Source: Oscillospiraceae bacterium
GTDB lineage: Bacteria; Bacillota; Clostridia; Oscillospirales; Oscillospiraceae
DNA length: 40,170 nucleotides
NCBI GenBank assembly: GCA_902787755.1
Contig: CADAHL010000023.1
Location: 1 to 40,170, forward strand
Direction of reading: 5' to 3'
The notes beneath the pieces were generated by a model. The model ran no database searches. It was not told the DNA's origin and was given only the letters and a program-made list of their open reading frames with translations. Shown here in pieces: positions 1-7,683 of the stretch (position 1 is the first letter of the stretch; each line of letters opens with the position of its first letter). Made by a program: the position numbers and the translations under genes.

Positions 1-98
1 GTACGAGTCTCTGCACTTATGCGTTTGAACCGCCGTGTACTGAACGGTACGCACGGTGGTGTGAGAGGTCGGGGCTTATTCAGCCCCTCCTACTCGAT
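1..98 (+). ncRNA. Group II intron, 3' end (domains V and VI), truncated by window edge
   Basis: Bases 29-37 pair with 52-60 as a nine-pair lower helix of domain V. A C31-G32-C33 catalytic-triad candidate lies in it, with the expected G32-T57 wobble. A short upper helix (38-40 with 47-49) and a CG dinucleotide bulge at 50-51 complete the domain. Domain VI follows: 71-75 pairs with 83-87, and A92 is a candidate branch-point adenosine. The tail ends in CTACTCGAT, a usual 3' end for bacterial group II introns. The reverse transcriptase part, if any, lies left of the window. The 3' splice site at about 98 is only a few bases from the stop codon of the neighbouring minus-strand gene. The CGC triad would fit bacterial class C, but that assignment is tentative. 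Confidence 0.85.
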
Positions 99-101
99 TT
101 C

Positions 102-1706
102 TTAAAAGGAGAAGGCTTCGATCAGGCCGTTCAGACCCTGATCCCGAAAGATGCCCTTGTAATAGGCCACCTCGTCCCGGATCAGATCGTCGATGACCTG
201 CATGCCCAGCAGCTCCACCGGGGCCTGGTCGTCGGTCATCAGATAGGGGCCGGGCTCATAGCGCTCCAGTCCGCCCTCCACCCGGGCCATCATGGCCTGG
301 AGCTCCGGCTGATCGGCGAGAAGTGCCCGGTTTTCTGCCCAGCGCTCCAGCAGAGCGGGATTCTCCGAGGCAAACAGCTCCCGGTTGGTGCCGCCGGAGA
401 CGTTCACCGTATACACCTCCGGGAAAACCCGGGCGATGGTGTCGGCCAGGTACTGGTTGATGTTGCCCTCCCGCTGGCCCCGCATGTTCATGTTCACCAC
501 CATGACGCCGTTTTCCTTCAGGTGTTCCTTCACCAGCGTGAAGAACTCCAGGGAGGACATCTGGAAGGGGATGGTGATGTCCTGGTAAGCGTCCACCATA
601 ATGAGGTCGTAGTCCCGATCCACCGCGTTCAGGTAGGCCCGGCCGTCATAGGTGGCCACGGGCAGCTCTGCGGGCATCTCAAAGTGCTTCCGGGCCAGGT
701 CCGTGATCTTCTCGTCGATCTCCACCCCCTCCACCCGGGCGTTGGGGAAGTACCGGGCGCAGAGGCTGCCGAAGGTGCCGGTGCCCATGCCCAGGATGAG
801 AACGTCGAAGTCCTCCGTCTCCTCCACCCCGGCCATCAGCGGCGAGGCCAGGGCGTAGTCGTAGTACATGCCGGTGAGCCGTCCGTCCTTGCGCAGGATG
901 GACTGGACCCCGAAGAGCACGTTGGTGGAGAGAATGACGCTGTCGCCGGTGTCCTCCACCTGCAGATAGTTGTACACCGACTCCCCCTCGTACAGCAGGT
1001 CCGTCTTCCAGAAGGCGAAGTCGGACCGATGGCCGAACAGGCAGGCGGGCAGATACAGCAGCAGGGCGATCCAGGCTCCCGCGCGCTTGCCCTTGCCGGA
1101 GAAGAAGTAGATCAGGGCCAGGGCCAGCAGGATCCCGGCGAAAATGAGGAAGGTCCAGGCGGTGCCCACGGCGGGGATGGTCACGAAGGTGGGCACGAAG
1201 GTGCCGATGATGCTGCCCACGGTGTTGGCGGCCCCCAGGGTGCCCACGATCCGGGCGTTGTCCTCCAGATTCTCCATGGTGTACTTGGCCAGGGAGGGAG
1301 TGACGGTGCCCAGCAGGAACAGGGGGAAGACGAAGATCAGCATACAGGCGGCGAAGGCGGCCCAGATCAGGTAGTTGGAATTGACCGAGAAGATCAGCAC
1401 CGCCGAGATGCCCAGGATCAGGTACTTGCCCAGCAGGGGGATCAGGGCGATCCACACCGCGGCGATCAGGATCCGTCGGTAGAGCTTGTCCGGATCCGGG
1501 TCCTTGTCGGCCTTCCGGCCGCCGTAGATGTTGCCCAGGGCCATGGCGATCATGATGGTGCCGATGATGATGGTCCAGACGATCTGGGAGGAGCTGAAGT
1601 AGGGCGCCAGCAGCCGGCTGGCCCCCAGCTCCACCGCCATGACGGACATGCCGGTGAAGAACTCGGTCAGGTACAGATACAGCTTGTTTTTCAGGATAGG
1701 TCTCAT
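102..1706 (-). CDS. Membrane-fused spermidine synthase-like protein (534 aa)
   Basis: The N-terminal half (about residues 10-210) is a run of hydrophobic segments like those in fused MFS/spermidine-synthase proteins. The C-terminal half is a class I methyltransferase-fold SpeE-like domain. A glycine-rich nucleotide site (LGMGTGTFGS) lies near residue 305, followed by an acidic VEGVEID strand, and VDAYQD lies near 370. Real spermidine synthases use decarboxylated SAM and putrescine; the fused membrane forms are often of unknown substrate, so polyamine synthesis is not certain. The start is supported by AAAAGGAG seven bases upstream. It is the last gene of a five-gene operon with a glycosyltransferase and a flippase. 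Its stop codon abuts the 3' end of a group II intron, but the reading frame looks complete. Confidence 0.85.
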   Translation of the reverse strand: MRPILKNKLYLYLTEFFTGMSVMAVELGASRLLAPYFSSSQIVWTIIIGTIMIAMALGNIYGGRKADKDPDPDKLYRRILIAAVWIALIPLLGKYLILGISAVLIFSVNSNYLIWAAFAACMLIFVFPLFLLGTVTPSLAKYTMENLEDNARIVGTLGAANTVGSIIGTFVPTFVTIPAVGTAWTFLIFAGILLALALIYFFSGKGKRAGAWIALLLYLPACLFGHRSDFAFWKTDLLYEGESVYNYLQVEDTGDSVILSTNVLFGVQSILRKDGRLTGMYYDYALASPLMAGVEETEDFDVLILGMGTGTFGSLCARYFPNARVEGVEIDEKITDLARKHFEMPAELPVATYDGRAYLNAVDRDYDLIMVDAYQDITIPFQMSSLEFFTLVKEHLKENGVMVVNMNMRGQREGNINQYLADTIARVFPEVYTVNVSGGTNRELFASENPALLERWAENRALLADQPELQAMMARVEGGLERYEPGPYLMTDDQAPVELLGMQVIDDLIRDEVAYYKGIFRDQGLNGLIEAFSF

Positions 1707-1728
1707 GGGAGCGCTCCTTTTCGTGCGT

Positions 1729-1756
1729 AGTGCTCAGTGCGCAGTGCTCAGTGCTC
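1729..1756. repeat. Four tandem 7-mers of the agtgctc type (array G)
   Basis: Units at 1729-1735, 1736-1742, 1743-1749 and 1750-1756 read agtgctc, agtgcgc, agtgctc, agtgctc. The array lies between the flippase and the SpeE-like gene. The flippase stop codon (1748-1750 on the minus strand) is inside the array. No inverted partner array or hairpin core is visible here, so this is a simple array. Confidence 0.85.
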
Positions 1757-3196
1757 AGAGGATGGTCCGCTCTTTCGCCGGACCAGATCCAGCAGAGAGC
1801 GGAAGCTGTCCACCTTCAGAAGCAGCGAGCCCAGCACGTACACGCCCACGCCCACCGGGATCTGCAGCGCCAGGGTCACAAAATTCCCCAGGCCCAGCAG
1901 GCTCAGGGGCCAGACGCAGGCGGCCATCAGCGCCGAGAGCAGCATTGCCGGGGCCAGATCCCGCAGCTGATCCCGGAAACGATAACGCAGCAGCTTCCGG
2001 TTGGGAAAGGCGTTGATGCAGAGATTGACAAGCCCCGCGCCCAGCTGCCCCAGGGCCATGGCCAGGGGGCCCAGAGGCACGGTGATGAACAGCACCGCCG
2101 TGTCCACCAGCTTTTTCAGGATCTCCAGAACCAGGAAAATATCGCTGCGGCCCACGGCCTTGATGGCGTTCAGGTTGGCGGTGTGGATGGGATACAGGGC
2201 GTAAAACAGACAGAAGATGCGCAGGAAGGGCACGCAGGGCAGCCACACGTCCGTCAGCAGCAGCCGGACCAGCGGCTCGGCGCAGACGGCCAGGCCGATC
2301 ATCAGCGGGGTCATCACGTAGCTGGACATCCGGATGGCCTTCCGGGTCAGCTCCCGGACCCGGGCGGTCTCGTCCTGCTGCTCGGACAGCACCGGCAGCA
2401 GCACCGAGTCGATGGAATAGTTGATGTTCTCCACGATCAGGTTGGGCATGTGGTTGCCCCGGTCGTAGAAGGCCAGGTCCGCGTCGGTATAGCGGATGCC
2501 CACGATCATGGGATAGAGACGCAGATAGATGGTGTCCAGCAGCTGGGCGCCCAGCAGCTTCCAGCCGTAGGACAGCAGGCCCTTCAGCCGCCGGAAGGAG
2601 AACATGGCCTTGGGCCGCCAGCCCACGGTGAACCAGAGGATCAGGGTGTTGACGGTGACGTTACTCAGCTGCTGGGCCACCAGCGCCCAGACCCCGAAGC
2701 CCCGCAGGGCCATGAAGATGCCCAGCGCCGCAGAAAACAGGGTGCCGCCCAGTGTGGCGAAGAAGAAGCGCTTGAACTGCAGGGTTTTGGACACGTAGGC
2801 CTGCTGCACGTTCTTCACGCCGGAGACCACCACCGTCAGACCCAGCACCCGGAGAATGGGCACCAGCTCCGGAGAGTGATACATCCGGGCGATCAGCGGC
2901 GAAAAGAGAAACAGCAGTCCGTACAGGACCAGGCAGAAGGCCACATTAAAATAGAAGACGGAGGAGAAGTCCAGGTCGTCCGGGTCCTTCTTCTGGATCA
3001 GGGCGTTGGCCATGCCGCTGTCCACAAAGACCATCAGGATCGAGGTGATGATCACCACCTTGCTCACCAGGCCGTAGAGCTCGGGAGCCAGGAGCCGGGC
3101 CAGCAGGATGGAGACCGCCAGGGATACCAGCTGGGCGCCGCAGCGCTCGAAGAAACGCCAGACCAGATTGCTGAACACCTTTGCTTTGCTGTTCAT
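1748..3196 (-). CDS. Polysaccharide flippase of the MOP superfamily (Wzx/WzxC-like, 482 aa)
   Basis: The protein is hydrophobic throughout, with about 12-14 predicted membrane segments. It begins with an amphipathic N-terminus followed by the VSILLARLLAPELYGLVSKV stretch typical of the oligosaccharide-flippase family. A mid-protein stretch (FYDRGNHMPNLIVENINYSI) also resembles WzxC-like exporters. Such proteins move lipid-linked oligosaccharides across the cytoplasmic membrane. A GGAGGG element lies upstream of the ATG. It is six bases from the upstream GT2 gene, so it is probably translated from the same mRNA. The final residues (SSEH) and the stop codon derive from a tandem 7-mer array. The substrate cannot be told from sequence. 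Confidence 0.88.
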   Translation of the reverse strand: MNSKAKVFSNLVWRFFERCGAQLVSLAVSILLARLLAPELYGLVSKVVIITSILMVFVDSGMANALIQKKDPDDLDFSSVFYFNVAFCLVLYGLLFLFSPLIARMYHSPELVPILRVLGLTVVVSGVKNVQQAYVSKTLQFKRFFFATLGGTLFSAALGIFMALRGFGVWALVAQQLSNVTVNTLILWFTVGWRPKAMFSFRRLKGLLSYGWKLLGAQLLDTIYLRLYPMIVGIRYTDADLAFYDRGNHMPNLIVENINYSIDSVLLPVLSEQQDETARVRELTRKAIRMSSYVMTPLMIGLAVCAEPLVRLLLTDVWLPCVPFLRIFCLFYALYPIHTANLNAIKAVGRSDIFLVLEILKKLVDTAVLFITVPLGPLAMALGQLGAGLVNLCINAFPNRKLLRYRFRDQLRDLAPAMLLSALMAACVWPLSLLGLGNFVTLALQIPVGVGVYVLGSLLLKVDSFRSLLDLVRRKSGPSSEH

Positions 3197-3202
3197 AGGC
3201 CC

Positions 3203-4192
3203 TTATCCCTCCCCTTCGGTGAAGCCCTTCTTCCGGCGGTACAGCCGATGGAGGCCGGGGAAGGCGGCCTTCAGAACGGTGGTGACCCGGTGGGACAGGG
3301 GCTTCGTCCGCCAGATCTCCCGATAGGGCGGGCGCAGCATGGCCCCGGCGTCGCCGGTGAGGTACAGCAGCTCATATTCCCGCTCCCGCCGGACGGCCCG
3401 GACCTGTTGGGCCTCGTCGCCCTGCACGTGGGGCAGCAGCGCGTCCAGCACGGCGATCTCGCCCCGGACAAAGCGCAGCAGCTTTTTGTAGTTCTTTCCC
3501 ACGCCGGTGCTCCAGGCCGAGGCGTTGGAGCCGATGCGGTAGGCGGACATGCAGCGGTCCAGGAAGCGCACCCGGCCGTTCATGGTCATCCACAGGGCGG
3601 CAGAGTAGTCGGTGAAGCCGTAGCTGTGGCCCACGTCCCGGAAATCCGGCAGACTCAGCAGCACCTCCCGCCGGGCCATGACGGAGCTGGTGTGGAAGGA
3701 CAGACTCATGCCCCGGATCACCAGGGAGAAGGGAATGTCCCGGTCCCCGGTCTGGGGGAACAGGGGGCCGTCGGGCCGGCTGTGATCCAGATACTCCCCC
3801 ACGGTGTTGTGCACACAGGCGGAGTAGTCCGGATGGGCGTCCAGGAAATCCGCCTGGAGCTGGAGCTTGTTCGGATCGGTCCAGCAGTCGTCCCCCTCGC
3901 AGACGGCGAAGTATTGCCCCCGGGCGTTGGGGTACAGCACCTGTTCATAGAGATTCACACCCTGAGAGTACAGGTTCACCGGCTGATAGAAGGGCCGGAT
4001 CCGCTCCGGGTAGCGTTCGGCGAATTCCCGGAGGATCCGGGCGCTGTCGTCGGTGGAGCAGTCGTCGTTGACCAGGATCTCGAAGGGGAAATCGGTCTGC
4101 TGACCCACAAAGCTCTCCAGGGTCCGGCGCAGATAGGCGCCGTGGTTATAGGCGGTGCAGAGCACCGATACTTTTATGGTCGAATTGTCCAT
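3203..4192 (-). CDS. Family 2 glycosyltransferase (329 aa)
   Basis: The GT-A fold is recognisable. It starts with KVSVLCTAYNHGAYLRRTLE (residues about 7-26), followed by EILVNDDCSTDDS (about 38-50). An acidic EGDDCW motif near residue 98 is the likely metal and nucleotide-sugar binding DXD equivalent. GT2 enzymes transfer a sugar from a nucleotide donor to a growing glycan at the cytoplasmic face. TTGGAG five bases before the ATG supports the start. The neighbours are a flippase downstream and, upstream, DUF4250 and a membrane protein that may be a GT-C enzyme, consistent with capsule or teichoic/wall glycan assembly. Donor and acceptor are unknown. Confidence 0.88.
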   Translation of the reverse strand: MDNSTIKVSVLCTAYNHGAYLRRTLESFVGQQTDFPFEILVNDDCSTDDSARILREFAERYPERIRPFYQPVNLYSQGVNLYEQVLYPNARGQYFAVCEGDDCWTDPNKLQLQADFLDAHPDYSACVHNTVGEYLDHSRPDGPLFPQTGDRDIPFSLVIRGMSLSFHTSSVMARREVLLSLPDFRDVGHSYGFTDYSAALWMTMNGRVRFLDRCMSAYRIGSNASAWSTGVGKNYKKLLRFVRGEIAVLDALLPHVQGDEAQQVRAVRREREYELLYLTGDAGAMLRPPYREIWRTKPLSHRVTTVLKAAFPGLHRLYRRKKGFTEGEG

Positions 4193-4208
4193 GTTGACTC
4201 CAAGTGAA

Positions 4209-4382
4209 TTAAAGAAAACGGTTCTGTTCCGGGCTGTAGGTATAGCCCAGCTCGCCCAGACTGCGCTCCAGCGCGTCCCGGTCGATCTGCTCGTCCTCGC
4301 ACAGCTCCTCCAGATCGGAGAAGCGGTCCCGCAGGCGGGTATTCACATAGCTCAAAAGAATAAAGGGATCCTTGGGAAGCAT
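4209..4382 (-). CDS. DUF4250 domain protein (57 aa)
   Basis: The short protein begins MLPKDPFILLSYVNTRLRD and ends with GYTYSPEQNRF, the two conserved ends of the DUF4250 family found in Clostridia and other Firmicutes. The function is unknown. An in-frame ATG exists seven codons upstream. However, AGGAGG sits six bases before the ATG at 4382 and inside the longer reading frame, so the shorter start is preferred. It lies ten bases downstream of the membrane protein and 16 bases upstream of the GT2 gene, in the same operon. Its presence in a glycan operon may be incidental. Confidence 0.85.
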   Translation of the reverse strand: MLPKDPFILLSYVNTRLRDRFSDLEELCEDEQIDRDALERSLGELGYTYSPEQNRFL

Positions 4383-4392
4383 GTCAGCCCTC

Positions 4393-5943
4393 CTATCCGC
4401 CAAAATGCATCAGCTGAATGTCCGAGGTGTAGGCGATGTAGTCGCCGTATTCGCCGAACAGGGTCACGGCGGCGCCCATCTCCCGGGCATAGTGCAGAAA
4501 GTTTTCCCGGTCGGCCTGCCAGGGGCCGATCAGATACAGGGCCCGGTCGTTGTCCTCGGGGGTGTAGACGTCGGTCAGATTGATGGTATCCTGGATCTCG
4601 AACAGGATATCCCCCCAGAAGCCTCCGGTGAGGGCTCCGTCGGACCAGACCAGGGCGTGGGGCACGGTCTTCCACTGGCCGTAGACCAGGTCCCGGCCGG
4701 CCGCTTTGGCGTCCCGGGCCAGGTCATAGTAAGGCGCCGGATCCAGGCTCTTCGTCCCGCGGAGGGAGGAGCCGTAGCTGAAGCCCAGATTTCCCAGACT
4801 CAATACGCACAGGCCCAGCAGCAGCCAGGTCCGGCCCTTCTCCTTGGCGAGCTCCAGCACCGGGAGCAGGGAGAGAGCCACCAGCGGATACCAGACGAAG
4901 AGGTAGATCTCCCGCAGCCGGATCTCCACCAGCACCCCCGCCGCCAGCACGCCCAGCAGGCTCACCAGGCACAGCAGCCACAGCAGCCCCGCCCCGTCGG
5001 GGGCTTTGCACTTGCGCAGCACCGGCGCCGCGGCGATCAGCACCAGCAGCAGGCAGAAGGCGAAGAACAGAGCAAAGAAGACCCGGGGGGAGGAGAAGCA
5101 GGCCGCGTCCAGGCCGGTGATGCCCCGGAGGCTGTGCCAGGCGTCCAGCAGCTTTTCCTTCAGACCGCCGCCCAGGGACACGGAACCGTAGATGCTTTTG
5201 GAGGGGACGCGCAGCAGACGCATGAGACCCAGTCCCGCCAGGTTCAGCAGCAGATAGCCCCCGGCTCTCGCAAGACTCTGCCGCTGGCTCCGGCGGCAGA
5301 GAAGCCGCCACAGCTCCAGGGCCAGCACCGGCAGCACCGCGACCAGGGTCTGCCGCAGGCTCTGCATTCCGGTGAGGAAGCACAGGGCCAGGCTGAAGAC
5401 CAGGGCGCCGGGGCGCAGCCCTCTCTCCGGCTGCAGGCAGGCTCTGGCATAGTCGCCGAAGATCACGAACAGGGCGATGAGATAGCAGGCGTAATAGCTG
5501 GCCAGAGTGAAGAACAGCTGCCCCTCCGGCTCCAGCAGCAGGCCGCGGCCCATAGGGGCGGCGACCAGGAGCAGCATGGCGGCCAGGATGGCGGTTTCGG
5601 ACTGGACGAAGGGCCGGAGCATCCACCAAAAGCTCCAGAGGATCAGAGCGCCCATCAGGGTGGTGGCCAGGGCCATGGACAGGTTGAGACTGCCCGTCAG
5701 ACCGTAGAACAGGGCCGCCGCCACCGGGGTGGCGATGGTGTAGTACTGGTTGCCGTAGATCCAGTTGGAGGGGAAGAGCGTTTTCTGACGCCACATTTCC
5801 CTTGCCAGCTGCATGTCCTCGAAAATGTCCCCATCGATAAAATAGGGCATATAGCGAAAGTTGATCAGGGCGAAGACGCCCAGAAAGGCCGCCAGACACA
5901 GAAGGACCGGGATCCGGACCCGAATGGGAGAAGACTTTGTCAT
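4393..5943 (-). CDS. Polytopic membrane protein, possible GT-C-type glycosyltransferase (about 516 aa)
   Basis: About eleven hydrophobic segments are visible, followed by a soluble C-terminal domain (about the last 120 residues). The first outer loop after the N-terminal segment contains YFIDGDIFEDMQ, an acidic cluster in the place where GT-C glycosyltransferases carry catalytic Asp/Glu residues. I infer a lipid-linked sugar transferase, or a related membrane protein of glycan assembly, from this and from the downstream GT2 and flippase genes; it is not proven. The chosen ATG at 5943 (MTKSSPIR) has GTGAGGG just upstream. The longest frame starts at 6015 but has no ribosome binding site. It is the first gene of the operon. 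Confidence 0.65.
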   Translation of the reverse strand: MTKSSPIRVRIPVLLCLAAFLGVFALINFRYMPYFIDGDIFEDMQLAREMWRQKTLFPSNWIYGNQYYTIATPVAAALFYGLTGSLNLSMALATTLMGALILWSFWWMLRPFVQSETAILAAMLLLVAAPMGRGLLLEPEGQLFFTLASYYACYLIALFVIFGDYARACLQPERGLRPGALVFSLALCFLTGMQSLRQTLVAVLPVLALELWRLLCRRSQRQSLARAGGYLLLNLAGLGLMRLLRVPSKSIYGSVSLGGGLKEKLLDAWHSLRGITGLDAACFSSPRVFFALFFAFCLLLVLIAAAPVLRKCKAPDGAGLLWLLCLVSLLGVLAAGVLVEIRLREIYLFVWYPLVALSLLPVLELAKEKGRTWLLLGLCVLSLGNLGFSYGSSLRGTKSLDPAPYYDLARDAKAAGRDLVYGQWKTVPHALVWSDGALTGGFWGDILFEIQDTINLTDVYTPEDNDRALYLIGPWQADRENFLHYAREMGAAVTLFGEYGDYIAYTSDIQLMHFGG

Positions 5944-6047
5944 AGGCACCCTCACATTGCGCAGAAATCGAACCATATACCAATATAAAGTACCACAGAC
6001 CCGGCCGTCTGGCAAGAAAATCCTTTGCGGCCCGGCGGGAGGGGCTA

Positions 6048-6076
6048 TTGATTCGCCGCCGGGAAGATGGTATAAT
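6048..6076 (+). promoter_or_regulatory. Promoter of the DivIVA-like gene
   Basis: TTGATT at 6048-6053 and a perfect TATAAT at 6071-6076 are separated by 17 bases. The ATG follows 33 bases after the -10 box, giving a short leader. Confidence 0.75.
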
Positions 6077-6109
6077 CAGACAACAAAGCAGCAAAGGAAT
6101 GGAAAAGCC

Positions 6110-6742
6110 ATGGCGCTGGACGATGCTTATTTTGACGCGATCCACATCGACGTCGTGAAGAGAAAATATTATAACGCCAACAAGGTGGAGGCCGTGTTTT
6201 CGGACATTCGCCGCCAGGCCCTGGAGCTGACGGCGGAGAACGAGCGTCTGCGCCTGCAGCTGGGGCAGCTGGACGGCCGGAAGGAGGAGATCGGCGACGC
6301 GGTGATCTCCGCCCAGATGCTCTACCGGGAGATCCTGAGCAAGGCCAACGCCCGGGCGGAGGAGATCCTGGCCCAGGCCGATGCCCAGGCAAACCAGACC
6401 CTTTCCCAAGCAAAGGAGCAGGCCGACAAGCTGCTGTCCCAGGCCCGGGAGCAGGCCGAGCAGACCGCTCTGGAGCGCCGGCGGCAGGAGGATTACGCCT
6501 CCCACAAGGTGGAGGCAGTGATCTCCCGGATCCGCCGGATGCATGAGCAGAGCATCGAGGAGCTGAACGCCGAGCTGCAGGACTTCCTGGCGGGCCTCAC
6601 GCCTCCGGAGGAAGAAGAGCCGGCAAAGGAACAGGAGCCCGAAAAGGAAGAGGAGCCCTCGGAGGAGGCCATGCAGCGGGAGCTGGCCGAGAAGGTGAAC
6701 CGCATCGCCGACTGGCTCCGGGAACTGGAGAAAGAGGACTGA
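6110..6742 (+). CDS. DivIVA-like coiled-coil protein (210 aa)
   Basis: After a short N-terminal part (IHIDVVKRKYYNANKVEAVF) the protein becomes a long charged coiled coil. Ala/Gln-rich heptads (SQAKEQADKLLSQAREQAEQ) span about residues 75-130. A Glu/Pro-rich linker lies around 165-185, then a final helix. This resembles DivIVA/GpsB-related proteins, which mark curved or septal membrane, but the N-terminal lipid-binding motif is not clear, so the family call is tentative. The frame is open further upstream. The ATG at 6110 is chosen because a consensus promoter lies at 6048-6076 and AAAGGA precedes it. It is divergent from the glycan operon and monocistronic, followed by a strong terminator. 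Confidence 0.7.
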   Translation: MALDDAYFDAIHIDVVKRKYYNANKVEAVFSDIRRQALELTAENERLRLQLGQLDGRKEEIGDAVISAQMLYREILSKANARAEEILAQADAQANQTLSQAKEQADKLLSQAREQAEQTALERRRQEDYASHKVEAVISRIRRMHEQSIEELNAELQDFLAGLTPPEEEEPAKEQEPEKEEEPSEEAMQRELAEKVNRIADWLRELEKED

Positions 6743-6761
6743 AAACGCCGCACCGGCGTGA

Positions 6762-6791
6762 AAAAGGCTGTGACGAAAGTCACAGCCTTTT
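6762..6791. terminator. Bidirectional terminator after the DivIVA-like gene
   Basis: A perfect 13-pair stem (6762-6774 with 6779-6791) with a GAAA tetraloop is flanked by A and T runs on either side. A near-identical copy lies at 7165-7196. A smaller hairpin (ACGCCG/CGGCGT, about 6745-6758) precedes it. Confidence 0.88.
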
Positions 6792-7164
6792 CCCTATGCA
6801 GACAAAGTAGAAAACCGAAAAAGCCTCGCAGAGTTTGCGCCCGCAGGCGCAAATAAAGTTATAATCCATTTTCTCCGGCGGCACCCTCCAGAGGGGCTTC
6901 TCTTGCCGCTGCGCGGCAATTCACCTTCTGTACGTCGGAGAAAATACTTCTCAGCCCGGAAGTGTGCGAGCTGGCCGCTATACGCGTAAACAATCTATTC
7001 AAATTCAAAGCGGCTGCTTTGAATTTGGGAGGAAAACGGAGGGAGCGGATATGCAGTTTTCACCGGTATCACGCGAAATGGAGCGAGCTTCGTTTGACGA
7101 AGTGCGCGCGCCGGGCTGCAGCCTCTCCGTCAAAAGAGTCCAAAGGACTTTTTTGACGGCCTCT
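6792..7164. other. Hairpin-dense intergenic block without a convincing gene
   Basis: Five strong hairpins follow each other. (1) 6834-6841 with 6846-6853, loop CGCA. (2) A 13-pair stem, 6868-6880 with 6933-6945, enclosing two inner hairpins (6884-6887/6892-6895 and 6903-6909/6913-6919), that is, a three-way junction. (3) 7000-7011 with 7016-7027, twelve perfect pairs, loop GGCT. (4) 7088-7092 with 7098-7102. (5) 7127-7141 with 7145-7159, 15 pairs with one wobble, a run of T in its 3' arm. Short frames of 64-120 codons cross the block but none has a good start and recognisable product. It may be a structured RNA or a palindromic mobile unit. Confidence 0.7.
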
Positions 7165-7196
7165 AAAAAGGCTGTGACGAAAGTCACAGCCTTTTT
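7165..7196. terminator. Bidirectional terminator, copy of the one at 6762-6791
   Basis: A 14-pair stem (7165-7178 with 7183-7196) with GAAA loop is followed by a T run. It lies just beyond the stop codon of the minus-strand 70-residue gene and can serve it in that direction. Confidence 0.88.
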
Positions 7197-7201
7197 CACG
7201 T

Positions 7202-7414
7202 TCACAGGATGGCGTTGATTTTGCTCTCGATGGCTCTGGCGATCTCCTCGGGGACGATCTTCTTGCTGACCACCAGATCGAAGATCTCGCCGCAGGTCTT
7301 CTTGTTGAAGAGCTTGATGGGATACTTCATGATCTGGGGGGCCAGCTCCTTGATGATGGCCACGCACTTCTCATTGGCAAAGCAGTCCTTTACGGTCAGA
7401 TGTCTGAAATCCAT
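7202..7414 (-). CDS. Small conserved-looking protein of unknown function (70 aa)
   Basis: The protein starts MDFRHLTVKDCFAN and is mostly helical, with KELAPQIMKYPIKLF and a C-terminal VPEEIARAIESKINAIL helix. I do not recognise a named family. The EKCVAIIKELAPQI...LFNKKTCGEIF pattern recalls short helical tails found at the ends of some Clostridial hydrolases, but here it stands alone. The longer frame begins at 7489; the ATG at 7414 is chosen because AAGGAGG lies six bases before it. It has its own promoter (7461-7489) and ends at a strong terminator, so it is probably a single-gene transcript. Confidence 0.75.
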   Translation of the reverse strand: MDFRHLTVKDCFANEKCVAIIKELAPQIMKYPIKLFNKKTCGEIFDLVVSKKIVPEEIARAIESKINAIL

Positions 7415-7460
7415 GGGAATCCTCCTTGTTTGGCGATATTTCCGTGTTGCCGGTATCCTT

Positions 7461-7489
7461 AATGTACCACAGGGGCCCGCCCCCGTCAA
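7461..7489 (-). promoter_or_regulatory. Promoter of the 70-residue protein gene
   Basis: On the minus strand TTGACG (7489-7484) and TACATT (7466-7461) are 17 bases apart. The -35 box overlaps the stop codon of the gene upstream. Confidence 0.65.
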
Positions 7490-7683
7490 CCTTGCCGCTC
7501 GCCCAGCCAGGCCAGAAGCGCGGTACCCAGGGCGGCCAGGGCGCTGAGGAAAAACAGGATCAGGAAGGGACGGCCCCGGAGAAGACCCAGCATGGGATTA
7601 TACACGTCCAGGATCACCAGCACCGTCAGAGCCAGGGTCAGGGCGATGCTCAGGTGAGGCAGCAGGGAAAGCAGTTTTTTCAT
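7486..7683 (-). CDS. Small membrane protein with two membrane segments (65 aa)
   Basis: After MKKLLSLLPH the protein has two hydrophobic helices (about residues 10-27 and 37-58) joined by a loop containing YNPMLGLLRGRP. No family is recognised. The ATG at 7683 overlaps the stop codon of the glycosidase gene by four bases (ATGA), with GGGAGG upstream, which is strong evidence of translational coupling. A start five codons earlier is possible but less well placed. It closes the operon that begins with ansA. Confidence 0.72.
   Translation of the reverse strand: MKKLLSLLPHLSIALTLALTVLVILDVYNPMLGLLRGRPFLILFFLSALAALGTALLAWLGERQG

Noticed and set aside
522-1730. 402-codon open frame on the plus strand
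   Set aside because: Gln/Gly/Asp/His-rich translation typical of the antisense of a GC-rich gene; it mirrors the SpeE-like gene.
1730-4207. 825-codon open frame on the plus strand
   Set aside because: Antisense of the flippase and GT2 genes, low-complexity composition and no ribosome binding site.
5944-6015. 24-residue N-terminal extension of the membrane protein
   Set aside because: No ribosome binding site at 6015; it would extend into the likely divergent promoter region.
6962-7218. Short plus-strand frames (64 and 84 codons) in the hairpin block
   Set aside because: They run through hairpins and into the terminator, and have no good start or family resemblance.
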